This document shows, piece after piece, positions 15,886-25,344 of a stretch of DNA of 41,525 nt. Source of the stretch: Kiritimatiellia bacterium (lineage in GTDB: Bacteria; Verrucomicrobiota; Kiritimatiellia; RFP12; UBA3636). The translations under genes and the position numbers were made by a program. The stretch's first letter is position 1; each line of letters begins with the position of its first letter. The stretch lies in the NCBI GenBank assembly GCA_017481725.1, contig JAFUOX010000068.1:1-41525 (forward strand). Reading direction: 5' to 3'. Under the pieces are notes generated by a model, which saw only the letters and a program-made list of their open reading frames with translations, was not told where the DNA came from and searched no databases.

Positions 15886-18570
15886 TTATTCAACATCTGC
15901 TTCATCAGTTGGTTCTAGTGTGGTGCGTAGGATTTCACGTGGACCACTACCATTTGCAGGGCCAATACAGCCGCGAGCCTCAAGCTCATCCATGATGCGA
16001 GCTGCTCTATTAAAACCGATACGAAGCGTACGCTGGATAGAAGAGGTTGAAGCGCGATTTGTTTGAGCAATATACTCAAGAGCTTTACGCATTAGCTCAG
16101 TATCAGCATCCTCATCTCCACCATCATTACCACCATCAGATTCTCCACCAAAGGACTTGCCATCTTCAGACGATTCTGAAATGTTATCAAGCTTTTCTTT
16201 AAGCTCAGCAATATAATCTGGTTCACCCTGCTTCTTATATGCATTTACTAAATCTTCGACCTCTTGGTCGCTTATCCAACAGCCTTGACCACGATATGTT
16301 GAACCCTGTGAAGGGTCACAAAATAGCATATCACCATAACCAATTAGATGCTCTGCACCAACCTGATCAATAATTGTGTTACTATCTACACGTTGCGAAA
16401 CCTTGAAAGCAATTCGTGCAGGGAAGTTTGCCTTAATTGTTCCTGTAATAACATTTACAGATGGTCGCTGCGTAGCCAAAATCATATGAATACCAACAGC
16501 ACGAGAGAGCTGTGCTAAGCGAACAATTCTTGGTTCAACATCATTCTTTGCAGAAAGCATTAGGTCTGCCATCTCATCGATAACGATTACGATGTATGGA
16601 AGCTTATCTGGTAGAGGTTCTTCCTCCTCAATGAGGCCAAACATTGTTGTTTGCTTTGCTTTTTCGCGATTATTAAATCCAGCAATATTACGCACCTTAG
16701 CTTTACGGAACATATCCAAGCGCCTATTCATCTCAGCAATTGCCCATTGTAAGCTTGCAGCAACCTTCTTTGCTTCGGTAATAATTGGCACTATTAGATG
16801 AGGCAAATCTGCATAAGGTGTAAATTCAACCTTCTTTGGATCAACCATTATTAAGCGAAGATCCTCAGGAGTGCGGCTAAGCATAAATCCAGCAAGAATT
16901 GAATTTAGGCAGACCGATTTACCTGAACCAGTTGTACCAGCAACTAGCATATGTGGCATTTTTGCCAAATCTGCAATCACAGGTTTTCCGCTTACATCTT
17001 CACCAAGAAGCATTGGTACAGCCATCTTACGAGCATATTCTTTCCATTCTGGGCTTTCAGCTACCTCACGAATATTTACTGGACGGCGAACATTATTTGG
17101 CACCTCAATACCAATAGCATTCTTACCTGGTATCGGAGAAAGAATACGCATACTCTTTGCTTCAAGAGTCATCTGCAAATTATTTGCATAACGAGTAATA
17201 TTTTCTACACGTACACCTACCTCAGGTTTTAATTCATAGCAAGTAATTACTGGACCGCTAACAACATTGAAAACATTTACCTTAATTCTAAATTCAGCAA
17301 GAGTATCTTCAATTAATTGGCTCTTTAGTTTAATTTCGTCTGCTGTGCCTGTAAAATCAGATGGCATCACTGCTGGTGTGAGCATAGATGTCGATGGCAA
17401 AGAAAAATCATTTTTCTTATCCTCGATACCGGCAACAACACCATGCTTACCCTTTGCAACTGTTTCCACCTCATGGTGCTCAATAGATGGTTCTTCACGT
17501 GCTGGTTTCTTTGGCTTACGTATGGTAGGCGTCTTTTGCTGTGGTTCAACTGGTTTAACTAAACCAGAATCATCATCATCATCTAAATTAACCTTAATGA
17601 CACTTGATTCTTCTGATGTATCTTGATTATCAACAAACCCCAAACCATCTGTTGAACCAAATTCATCATCCAAAGTAGAACCATCGTCACCGATATTATC
17701 ATCAAAATCATCAAATTCGGATACTGTTGATTTATTTTTCTTAGCAGCCTTCTCTTCGCGGCGGCGAGCAGCTGCCTCCTCGCGTTTTTGCTGACGCTCC
17801 CTAGCCTCTGCCAATTTCTCTTCTCTTTTTCTTTGTTTAGCTTCTGCTTCAAGCTTTAGGCGTTCTTGGCGGAGCTCTTCTTTTTGTTCGCGCTGTTTTT
17901 GTTTTAGATTAGCTAGCTCTTCTTTTTCATATTCATTTGCTAAATTGATTCGTGATCTTAGGGCTAAAATATAATTACCAATTCTACTAAAGCCAATTAA
18001 TAAAATAATTCCTGCTATTAGCATAGGAATAAAAACACATAATGCACCACACAAGCCTAGCCATTTATAGACCAATAGGTCAACAAATAGATATCCTACA
18101 ACACCACCTCCGTTAGGTGCAATGTTATACCCTGACTCAGAAAGAACATAAGTAAGATTTGATTTGAAAAATATTTGGGCCAAAGAAGAAAACGATATTG
18201 TTGTCATTAGCATCCATAAAAAGCGCCATCCTAGACGCTCTCTACGGAAGAAGGCTATTGAACAAATAAAAAGCCAAAGAGGTATTATCCAAGAGCCAAT
18301 ACCCCAAAACAAATAAGATAAATATGTGTAATTTGCACCAGCAACACCCATTAGATTTTGGACTTGGATATTTCCATTGCTATTTAGTGCAGAAACATCA
18401 TTCCAATCATAAGTAACTAATGCTACGAATGAAAATATAGTAAAAAGCGTAGTAGGAAGAAATGCCCAAAACCACCACATGGATGGATTTGTTTGAATCT
18501 CCATATCTAAATCATTTTCATCAATAGAATCTAGTGCTTCTATGACTGTTTCTTCTTTTTTTCTAGCCAT
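15886..18570 (-). CDS. ftsK: DNA translocase FtsK/SpoIIIE
   Basis: Septum-located ATPase that pumps chromosome DNA during division and promotes dimer resolution at dif. Of 894 residues, an N-terminal domain has about four or five membrane segments between 33 and 205. A highly charged Lys/Arg/Glu/Gln helix (about 213-282) and an acidic linker follow. The motor domain carries Walker A GTTGSGKS at 545-552 and Walker B VIVIDEMADL at 661-670, with the family stretches MVDPKK and ILATQRPS. An Asp/Gly/Ser-rich spacer precedes the winged-helix gamma domain (about 825-885), which reads KOPS/SRS sequences. It starts 14 bases after the glgA stop, with no obvious strong ribosome binding site. Confidence 0.96.
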   Translation of the reverse strand: MARKKEETVIEALDSIDENDLDMEIQTNPSMWWFWAFLPTTLFTIFSFVALVTYDWNDVSALNSNGNIQVQNLMGVAGANYTYLSYLFWGIGSWIIPLWLFICSIAFFRRERLGWRFLWMLMTTISFSSLAQIFFKSNLTYVLSESGYNIAPNGGGVVGYLFVDLLVYKWLGLCGALCVFIPMLIAGIILLIGFSRIGNYILALRSRINLANEYEKEELANLKQKQREQKEELRQERLKLEAEAKQRKREEKLAEARERQQKREEAAARRREEKAAKKNKSTVSEFDDFDDNIGDDGSTLDDEFGSTDGLGFVDNQDTSEESSVIKVNLDDDDDSGLVKPVEPQQKTPTIRKPKKPAREEPSIEHHEVETVAKGKHGVVAGIEDKKNDFSLPSTSMLTPAVMPSDFTGTADEIKLKSQLIEDTLAEFRIKVNVFNVVSGPVITCYELKPEVGVRVENITRYANNLQMTLEAKSMRILSPIPGKNAIGIEVPNNVRRPVNIREVAESPEWKEYARKMAVPMLLGEDVSGKPVIADLAKMPHMLVAGTTGSGKSVCLNSILAGFMLSRTPEDLRLIMVDPKKVEFTPYADLPHLIVPIITEAKKVAASLQWAIAEMNRRLDMFRKAKVRNIAGFNNREKAKQTTMFGLIEEEEPLPDKLPYIVIVIDEMADLMLSAKNDVEPRIVRLAQLSRAVGIHMILATQRPSVNVITGTIKANFPARIAFKVSQRVDSNTIIDQVGAEHLIGYGDMLFCDPSQGSTYRGQGCWISDQEVEDLVNAYKKQGEPDYIAELKEKLDNISESSEDGKSFGGESDGGNDGGDEDADTELMRKALEYIAQTNRASTSSIQRTLRIGFNRAARIMDELEARGCIGPANGSGPREILRTTLEPTDEADVE

Positions 18571-18584
18571 TTTATCTATTTAAA

Positions 18585-20126
18585 TTAATATGCCAAAAGT
18601 GGGCGCTGAAGCATCTTTTCATACATATCCATATATGCCTTAGCACAAACCTCATGAGTAAAGCGAGCATTTCCTTCTCTCATTATACGAGAAATTTCTT
18701 GTTCGCGCTTTTCCTTTGGTAAATTCCAAAAACTCATTGCTTCATCCATACCCCATGACAATGCATTTGAATCATAATTATCAAATACAAAGCCATTACC
18801 TGTTGAAGCATAAGAGTTGAAATGCTCTACCGTATCATGCAAGCCTCCAGTGTTGTGAACTATTGGTAGTGTACCATATAGAACACCTGTCATTTGTGGC
18901 AAGCCACAAGGCTCAAACAAGGACGGCATCAAAATAAAATCACTTGCTGCAAATGCTAGGCAGGAGAGCTCCTCTGAGAAATTAACGACTGCCACGCGGT
19001 TGTGAATATCATGGAAATTAACAATATCGCTCAATACCCGCTGATATGAACCATTTGCAACCACAACAATTTGTAGCTTCTTATCCCAATATTGAGAAAC
19101 CTTGCGATACAAAATATCTGCTAGCAGTTGGCAACCCTTTTGAACAGGATCAAGACGTGATGGCCAGAAGAAAATTGGTGCATCATCATCTCTATCTAAG
19201 AACAAGCGCTCCTGAAGAATACGCTTTGCGGCAAGCTTGCCTTCGCGATGTGTTTCTGCATTATACTTAACAGGAATGTGTGGGTCAACAGATGGGTGAT
19301 TTGCTGCATCTGGTGCATTTAAAATACCCTCTGCACAACCAGCATAATATTTAGATTGAATTTCACTGCGAATCTGCGGTGGAACAAAATCATGCCAGCC
19401 ATCAACAATTTCCTTTAGGAAGGTTGGGCTAACCGTATTGATGTAGTGAGAGGCAAAAATACCGCTTGCTAATAAATCAACCTTATTTGTTGAACGTGTT
19501 TCCTCATAGTTATAAGGCTGGCGCATGAAGTAAAGATTTTGCCAAAACTCCGCTGCATCAATACCTGTATTCTCAACGCGCTCTAGTGTTACCTCTTGTG
19601 TGTGGATATTGTGCACTGTAAATAGGCAAGGAATACCAAGTCGGCGTGCAGCAGCAGGAACAAGTCCTGTCATCCAATCATTACAATGAATTAGGTCTGG
19701 GCGAACTGTTGGGATGATGTTATTGATAATTTCACGCTGAAATGCTAATGCAAGTTTTGGATTATCTTCACTATATGAGCTATAAACAGTATCGCGATAA
19801 TAGAACAAACGGTCCTGAGCCAAATGAATACGAGTCTCAGGAAGAACTGATTTATAAACCATTAGCTCTTTATCAATAAGATTACCAACATCAACATGAA
19901 ACATTTTACGATAGTGAGGAAGTGCAACATGAACATCTGCACCTTGATTAAACAATGCACTTACCAAGGACGCAGAAACATCTGCCAAACCACCTGCCTT
20001 TGCTGTCATGTGATTAGCCATATTACCCATTCCCTCTGGAAGATAGGTAATCTCTGGTGTTACTATAAGGATACGTGGATTACGACCCTTAGATACTGCT
20101 TTTGTTTTCTTTGTTCTTGGAGCCAT
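18585..20126 (-). CDS. glgA: Glycogen/starch synthase (GT5)
   Basis: Transfers glucose from ADP- or UDP-glucose to the non-reducing end of an alpha-1,4-glucan; cytosolic. The protein is 513 residues from ATG 20126. That start is chosen because AGGAGG (20132-20137) lies 5 bases upstream; an in-frame TTG at 20147 would put the start before this site. The N-terminal GT5 domain has the ADP-sugar motif KAGGLADV at 43-50 with an insertion before it. Further on are CNDWMTGLVP and the GT-B C-terminal donor motif PSLFEPCGLPQMTG, followed by NTGGLHDTV. Some GT5 signatures are modified, so donor preference is uncertain. glgP lies 86 bases upstream and ftsK 14 bases downstream. Confidence 0.93.
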   Translation of the reverse strand: MAPRTKKTKAVSKGRNPRILIVTPEITYLPEGMGNMANHMTAKAGGLADVSASLVSALFNQGADVHVALPHYRKMFHVDVGNLIDKELMVYKSVLPETRIHLAQDRLFYYRDTVYSSYSEDNPKLALAFQREIINNIIPTVRPDLIHCNDWMTGLVPAAARRLGIPCLFTVHNIHTQEVTLERVENTGIDAAEFWQNLYFMRQPYNYEETRSTNKVDLLASGIFASHYINTVSPTFLKEIVDGWHDFVPPQIRSEIQSKYYAGCAEGILNAPDAANHPSVDPHIPVKYNAETHREGKLAAKRILQERLFLDRDDDAPIFFWPSRLDPVQKGCQLLADILYRKVSQYWDKKLQIVVVANGSYQRVLSDIVNFHDIHNRVAVVNFSEELSCLAFAASDFILMPSLFEPCGLPQMTGVLYGTLPIVHNTGGLHDTVEHFNSYASTGNGFVFDNYDSNALSWGMDEAMSFWNLPKEKREQEISRIMREGNARFTHEVCAKAYMDMYEKMLQRPLLAY

Positions 20127-20175
20127 ATTGTCCTCCTCTGTTATCAAAAAATATTTTTATTATCACTTCCATACG

Positions 20176-20200
20176 GTGAGCGGAGCATTCGCCCGCTCAC
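20176..20200 (-). other. Hairpin between glgP and glgA
   Basis: GTGAGCGG (20176-20183) pairs with CCGCTCAC (20193-20200) around 9 bases. On the minus strand it follows the glgP stop codon by 12 bases, but no U tract comes directly after it (T-rich sequence starts about 15 bases later). It may reduce glgA expression relative to glgP, or stabilise the glgP message. Confidence 0.5.
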
Positions 20201-20212
20201 TGCTATGCATAA

Positions 20213-22783
20213 TTATTTTGCCCAAGTAATAAAGCCAGGCATTAGCACCTTCCAAGACTCACCCTTTGGTGTAACGCGTGCTGAATATCCAAAGGATCCA
20301 ACCTCCTTGCAGGTTACTTCGCACTTATAGCTATACTCACCATTACCAATCTTCTTATCAAGAATCATCTCAACACACTGACCAGATGTCACATTATCTG
20401 ACTCTGTTGCTCCGTAGAAGAATTCAACAATTACATCCTCTGGCTTCAATGCACCAAGGCTAACTGTTGTTGTTAGATTAAAGGTGTCTCCAACGTAGCT
20501 ACCCTTTCCAAGCTCACGATCTGCAACAGGGAAAGCAACCGATACATTGCCCCACTCTGCTGCTACACGGCATCTCTCTTGGATTTCCTGCTTTACTACA
20601 GCAAAGTTGTCTGCACTCAAAGCATCAAAGGAAGCCCATGCTCCATCATAAGCAATGTTGCAATAATCTGTGACCATACGTGTACTTGCAAAGCGATAAA
20701 TGCTCATCTTAATTGAAGCCTTCATCATAGCAATCCACTTTAGTGGTAGCTCGCCATTTGGTCTATCATAGAATGTTGGAATAATTTCTGTCTCAAGCAA
20801 ATTGTATAGAGCCTGTGCATCTGAGAAATCCTGATAACGCCAATCAGAAAATTCCTCACCCTTACCAATTGCCCAGCCACATTCCTTTGAATAGCCCTCC
20901 GGCCACCAACCATCAAGTGTAGAAACATGGATTGCTCCATTGATACAAGCCTTCATACCAGAGGTTCCAGATGCTTCCATTGGACGACGAGGTGTGTTCA
21001 ACCACACATCAACACCACGAACCAAACGGCGTGCCATGTGCATATTGTAGTCCTCAAGGAAAATAATCTTGCCGCGAACTGCTGGATCCTTTGAAAACTC
21101 ATAAATCTGCTGAATAAGAGCCTTACCCTCATTATCTGCTGGATGTGCCTTACCTGCAAACACAAACTGAACTGGACGACCAGGAATGTTCAATAAACGC
21201 TTTAGACGCTCACGGTCAGATAGTAGAAGATTACCGCGCTTATATGTTGCGAAGCGGCGAGCAAAACCAATTGTCAAAGCATCCTTATTAAGAACGCTGC
21301 GAGCATTTGTTAGCTCCTCAGGTGCTGCATTATTGCGCTGTAGGGTTTGCTCTAGAAGCTCACGTGTGCTACGAATCAAATGTGCACGCCCTGCTTCATG
21401 TATACGCCAAATCTCCTCATCTGGAATAAGATCGATCTTTGAAATTTGCTTTTCTGTTAGAGGGTGCATTGCCCAATCTGGACCAAGCACACGATCATAA
21501 AGTGCACTATTATCTGATGAAACCCATGTTGGAACATGAACACCATTTGTTACATGACCAATTGGCACCTCTTCAAGAGGATAATCAGGCCACAAATGCT
21601 GCCACATATGACGCTCAACAACGCCATGTAGCTTTGCAACACCATTATTGTAGCGAGAACAATTCAAGCCAAGGATTGTCATTGATAGCTCATCACTAGT
21701 TGTATCTCCTGGTGCACGGCCCATTGAAACAGTTACGTCTGCTGGGATACCTCCCTCACCCTCAATTGCTTTTAGATGAGAATATAGCAAATCTAACTTA
21801 AAGGTTTCATTACCAGCAGGTACTGGAGTATGTGTTGTAAAGACACTTGTACGGCGAACAAACTCGCGTGCCTCATCAAAGGTTAACTTCTTCTCGCGCA
21901 TTGCTGTTGCCATACGCTCAATACCTAAGAATGCAGCATGACCCTCATTCATATGGCTAACCTTGACATCATAGCCAAGAGCCTCAAGTGCACGCATACC
22001 ACCAAGACCTAGCAACACCTCTTGACGCAAACGATTCAACTTGTCACCACCATAGAGGCGACCTGTCACGTGGCGTAGCTCAGGGTTATTTTCTGGTAGA
22101 TTTGTATCTAGCAAGAATAGAGGTATGCGGCCAACATCTAAGCGCCATACTGTAAAGTGCATTGGACCCTCTGGTAGTGGCACAGTAAGCATTACTGGAT
22201 TACCATTCTGGTCAAGTGCATGGCGTACTGGCAAAGAATAAACATCGTTCTTTGGATAATTTTCCTGCTGGTAGCCAGTACCGTCTAGATGCTGCTCAAA
22301 ATAACCCTCCTCATAAAGGATACCAATACCACAAAGAGGAACATCCAAATCTGATGCAGATTTAAGGTGATCACCGGCTAGAATTCCCAAACCACCAGAA
22401 TAAATATGAATGCTCTCATGAAGACCAAATTCCATAGAGAAATATGCAATACATGGGTGTGGCTTAGAATTGTCTTTCCAATTCTTTGAAGTTAAAACCT
22501 CTTTTTTAAATTGCTCTTTCACAGAATTCATCTGTGAAAGGAATGACCTATCTATTGATAGCTCTTCTAGGCGCTCTTGCCCTATTTTTGCCAATAAAGC
22601 GATAGGATTATACTGTACTTCTCTAAATAGAGCTGGATTCATACGACGAAATAGTGCAGAAGCATCAATATTCCATGACCACCATACATTATTTGCTAAT
22701 TCCTGTAAAAAAGCCAAGTTTTCTGGCATTTTTGGAGCGACTGTAAACTTTCTGAAGTCTCTCATGTTCCTATTTTCTTTCAT
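20213..22783 (-). CDS. glgP: Alpha-glucan (glycogen) phosphorylase, DUF3417 type
   Basis: GT35 enzyme that releases glucose 1-phosphate from alpha-1,4-glucans with pyridoxal phosphate. The 856-residue protein belongs to the branch with an N-terminal DUF3417 region (about 15-110; NNVWWSWNIDASALF). It then has ACIAYFSMEFGLHESIHIYSGGLGILAGDHLK-type sequence and the PLP-lysine motif SGTSGMKACING, where the Lys is residue 611. The C-terminus carries an extra beta-rich segment. The ATG at 22783 is used; a second ATG six codons on (22765) has AGGA only 3 bases upstream, so either is possible. A promoter fits at 22840-22868. Together with glgA it gives glycogen synthesis and breakdown; glgC and glgB are not in the window. 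Confidence 0.95.
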   Translation of the reverse strand: MKENRNMRDFRKFTVAPKMPENLAFLQELANNVWWSWNIDASALFRRMNPALFREVQYNPIALLAKIGQERLEELSIDRSFLSQMNSVKEQFKKEVLTSKNWKDNSKPHPCIAYFSMEFGLHESIHIYSGGLGILAGDHLKSASDLDVPLCGIGILYEEGYFEQHLDGTGYQQENYPKNDVYSLPVRHALDQNGNPVMLTVPLPEGPMHFTVWRLDVGRIPLFLLDTNLPENNPELRHVTGRLYGGDKLNRLRQEVLLGLGGMRALEALGYDVKVSHMNEGHAAFLGIERMATAMREKKLTFDEAREFVRRTSVFTTHTPVPAGNETFKLDLLYSHLKAIEGEGGIPADVTVSMGRAPGDTTSDELSMTILGLNCSRYNNGVAKLHGVVERHMWQHLWPDYPLEEVPIGHVTNGVHVPTWVSSDNSALYDRVLGPDWAMHPLTEKQISKIDLIPDEEIWRIHEAGRAHLIRSTRELLEQTLQRNNAAPEELTNARSVLNKDALTIGFARRFATYKRGNLLLSDRERLKRLLNIPGRPVQFVFAGKAHPADNEGKALIQQIYEFSKDPAVRGKIIFLEDYNMHMARRLVRGVDVWLNTPRRPMEASGTSGMKACINGAIHVSTLDGWWPEGYSKECGWAIGKGEEFSDWRYQDFSDAQALYNLLETEIIPTFYDRPNGELPLKWIAMMKASIKMSIYRFASTRMVTDYCNIAYDGAWASFDALSADNFAVVKQEIQERCRVAAEWGNVSVAFPVADRELGKGSYVGDTFNLTTTVSLGALKPEDVIVEFFYGATESDNVTSGQCVEMILDKKIGNGEYSYKCEVTCKEVGSFGYSARVTPKGESWKVLMPGFITWAK

Positions 22784-22839
22784 TTAATTTTTATATACCA
22801 TAATATATATCCGTGAGATATATCAAATAACACGATTAA

Positions 22840-22868
22840 ATTGTAGCACAAATACAAAATTCAGGCAA
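22840..22868 (-). promoter_or_regulatory. Candidate promoter of glgP
   Basis: On the minus strand, -35 TTGCCT (22863-22868), 17-base spacer, -10 TACAAT (22840-22845). It is about 50 bases upstream of the glgP ATG and probably drives glgP-glgA and the genes behind them. Confidence 0.55.
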
Positions 22869-22980
22869 CAAAGTTTATGAAACAAAATGGCTTAAATTTG
22901 CATATTTTTTTGTTCCAATAAGGTAGATTGCTATATTTTAATCGCAAAACCCTAAAAAAATAATAGAAAAACAATAATTA

Positions 22981-23014
22981 ACCTAAATTCGGCAATTATT
23001 TTCCGAATTTAGGT
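22981..23014 (-). terminator. Terminator-like hairpin after the EEP lipoprotein gene
   Basis: A perfect 12-bp inverted repeat (22981-22992 with 23003-23014) closes a 10-base loop. It is followed on the minus strand by an AT-rich run with several U. A second, shorter inverted repeat GTGTGAC (23026-23032 with 23045-23051) lies just before it. The remaining gap to glgP holds only its promoter. Confidence 0.65.
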
Positions 23015-23089
23015 CATTAATGCAAGTGTGACTTCATAAAACATGTCACACACAGCAAATATGCATATAAAACACTAAAACCCAAAGGT

Positions 23090-24073
23090 TTATTTTACAA
23101 GCTTAATTGTTACCATGCGATGATCAGATATCCACTGTTTTGGTGCAATGTATGGATCATCTAGCTTTTTCTCACCTTTATAGAAGATATAGTCAAAAAC
23201 AGTAGATGGGTGCCACTTTGTGGCTGGCATTGTCTCACGCTTATCCTGGGAAACATCTGCATAAACATCACGATAGCCACCATCAATAATTGTCTGAATT
23301 GTTGTCTCTCCCTTAAAGTTTTCATCAAAAATAGATGTATTAAAATCACCAGCTAAAAATACAGCCTCTATCTTTCTGCCATTGTACTCTTTTTTAGAAA
23401 GCTTATCTGCGATTGCAACAAATTGGCGGGCTGTCAACTCACGTGTTTTGCGATTTATAATAGGAGTTTTCTCTGGGTCTTCACCCTCAGCAATAAAATT
23501 ACTCTTAAAGTGAACACTGAAGCATAGCACAAGTGTACCCTCATAATCTACAACAGCATAAGCATATCCACGAGGAGGCTCAAGCTCTTCTGCTTTCTCC
23601 CATTTTGCATAGCCAGAATCAATTACAGGTAGGTGAGTAATAATAGCATTTTGGTGAGAAGGTACTGGATCTGTAGGAAGAGTTGGGAATTCTGTACATG
23701 CAGCAACCTTCATATCTGGGCGTTCCATCTGCTTAATAAGATTTGTAACGACCTCAGCACTACGCACCTCCTGCAGCATAACAATATCAACCTTCTGCCA
23801 ATTTAGAAAACGTGCTGCAGAATCTGTCCGCTTATATTCATCCTTTGCAGGCTTTTGCACTGGGGAACCACTTGGGAACCAACGCATATTCCAAGTGCAA
23901 ACTTTTATCTGATTCTTCTGTGGAATTGCATTAGAAATCACTGGTTTATCTGGTTTTGGAGTGTCTATTTTTTCCAAAACAACAGAAGCAGAATTTGTTG
24001 TATTCGCACAACATCCTACACACAATAAAGAAATTAAACCCAAACACAATCCACTAAATTTCTTTAAATACAT
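23090..24073 (-). CDS. Endonuclease/exonuclease/phosphatase-family lipoprotein
   Basis: Predicted envelope-anchored member of the EEP (DNase I-like) fold, 327 residues. A signal peptide ends in the lipobox LCVGC, with the lipidated Cys at about residue 21. The fold's motifs are in order: CTWNMRWFP (Asn metal/phosphate site), VMLQEV (Glu metal ligand), SVHFKS, LAGDFNTS (Asp/Asn), FDYIFYKG and WISDHRMV (catalytic His). Substrates in this superfamily range from DNA to phosphoinositides and cannot be assigned. The ATG at 24073 follows GAGAGG by 7 bases. It has its own extended -10 promoter and a hairpin downstream, so it appears monocistronic. Confidence 0.87.
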   Translation of the reverse strand: MYLKKFSGLCLGLISLLCVGCCANTTNSASVVLEKIDTPKPDKPVISNAIPQKNQIKVCTWNMRWFPSGSPVQKPAKDEYKRTDSAARFLNWQKVDIVMLQEVRSAEVVTNLIKQMERPDMKVAACTEFPTLPTDPVPSHQNAIITHLPVIDSGYAKWEKAEELEPPRGYAYAVVDYEGTLVLCFSVHFKSNFIAEGEDPEKTPIINRKTRELTARQFVAIADKLSKKEYNGRKIEAVFLAGDFNTSIFDENFKGETTIQTIIDGGYRDVYADVSQDKRETMPATKWHPSTVFDYIFYKGEKKLDDPYIAPKQWISDHRMVTIKLVK

Positions 24074-24120
24074 CCATATACCTCTCTTTCAAAATTAACC
24101 ATATCTCAAACAACACGAAT

Positions 24121-24129
24121 ATTATATCA
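24121..24129 (-). promoter_or_regulatory. Candidate extended -10 promoter of the EEP lipoprotein gene
   Basis: On the minus strand, TGATATAAT gives a perfect -10 (24121-24126) preceded by the TG extension. No good -35 lies 16-18 bases upstream. The leader is about 40 bases. The rest of the gap up to 24312 is AT-rich with nothing else recognised. Confidence 0.55.
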
Positions 24130-24312
24130 CAAAACAATAAATATATACTACAATATTTTTGACTATTTTTGAGGGAATCACATTTGAATTATACCCATAT
24201 AATTTTATATTATGCACCTATAACTAAAGGTATGAAGAATATATCTAGCAGCCAGAATCAATAAGGAAAATTTAAGTGTATCAATTTTTGAATAAAAAGA
24301 TAAAATCACACA

Positions 24313-24345
24313 AAAAAACGCCATCCTATTAGGACGGCGTTTTTT
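24313..24345 (-). terminator. Terminator of the pseudopilin gene
   Basis: A long inverted repeat (24313-24328 with 24330-24345) has one G-U pair on the minus strand and A/T outer pairs that provide the U tract. The predicted loop opens to 3 or 4 bases. It lies 31 bases past the stop codon. Confidence 0.92.
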
Positions 24346-24375
24346 GTATGGTCATATATTGAAAGCTAAATCTAA

Positions 24376-25068
24376 TTAGAACTCTGCATCTTCAGCAGTT
24401 GTCTCTGTCTTAGCTTGAACAACCTTTACGATTTCTGTAACATTTGTTGCACCATTCATGAAAGCAACGTCTGTTAGATCCTTAGCTTTAACAACAGTCA
24501 TAGCACCGCCCTTTGTAACGAATACCATGCGCTTGTCACCGAAAGGCTTAATGTCGCCTTTTAGCTTTTCTTTCCAATCTGTTGGATTAGCAGTATCTTC
24601 AACCTTCAACTCTGTCTCTGTTAGACCATCTAGGTTACGTGTATAGATGAAAGGAAGCTCATCTGGAGCTGTCTCAATACCTGCAAGCATATTCCATACA
24701 ACACCATTGTTTATGATGTCATCGATATCCTTAGCAGCACCAACACCACCACCTGCGAATGTACCAACACTCAACTCCAAAATACCTTTATCCAAAAGAG
24801 CATTAAAGTAAGTATTTGAATCATTATACTTATCCTTTGTAGGCCATACTGAGCTCTTGCTCTGTGCTTCACGGTCAATATTTGCCTGAGTAATACCCTG
24901 GACAATGTTGCGACCATTGTTACCTAGGCGTGTTGCCTGTGCTGAACCTAGAGCATCCTGGATAGCAGGGAATAGCAAGCCAGCCAAAATACCAATAATA
25001 GCAATAACAACTAGCAATTCAATAAGTGTGAATGCTGATAGCTTAACTTTTTGATTTGTCTTTTTCAT
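24376..25068 (-). CDS. Type II secretion-like pseudopilin (prepilin N-terminal motif)
   Basis: Protein of 230 residues with a class III prepilin leader: a basic start (KKTNQKVKLSA), then the cleavage/methylation site FTLIELLVVIAIIG with the conserved Glu at +5. The hydrophobic alpha-1 helix runs to about residue 35. The globular part has no match I recognise and ends in an acidic tail. PVC bacteria encode many such pseudopilins, most without a linked secretion operon, as here. The ATG at 25068 has a weak AAGG site; a consensus promoter lies at 25145-25173 and a strong terminator follows, so the gene is a single transcription unit and probably well expressed. Confidence 0.88.
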   Translation of the reverse strand: MKKTNQKVKLSAFTLIELLVVIAIIGILAGLLFPAIQDALGSAQATRLGNNGRNIVQGITQANIDREAQSKSSVWPTKDKYNDSNTYFNALLDKGILELSVGTFAGGGVGAAKDIDDIINNGVVWNMLAGIETAPDELPFIYTRNLDGLTETELKVEDTANPTDWKEKLKGDIKPFGDKRMVFVTKGGAMTVVKAKDLTDVAFMNGATNVTEIVKVVQAKTETTAEDAEF

Positions 25069-25144
25069 AATAATTTTACCTTTTTTTTTGATTTGATTTC
25101 AAAATCCTGACTCGATGTATGTCCTACCCGAGTTAACACTTAAA

Positions 25145-25173
25145 AGTATCCCACACAAAGGAAAGATAGTCAA
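25145..25173 (-). promoter_or_regulatory. Promoter of the pseudopilin gene
   Basis: On the minus strand, -35 TTGACT (25168-25173), 17-base spacer, -10 GATACT (25145-25150), about 75 bases upstream of the start codon. Confidence 0.6.
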
Positions 25174-25344
25174 GTGTTAATTTAAATTTTATCTGTTTTT
25201 TTTGTTTTAAAAAGCCAAAATATGAACTATCTTACCTTACTCGAGCTATAAAAAATACTTATTTGTTTTTCTCGCTCAAACACTTAAACCTAAATTATGC
25301 GATTAGAAGCAAAAAATCAGGGTTATGAGAAATAAATTACTGAT

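Noticed and set aside
20127..20147. Upstream TTG start for glgA
   Set aside because: The AGGAGG ribosome binding site lies inside that extension and is correctly spaced for the ATG at 20126.
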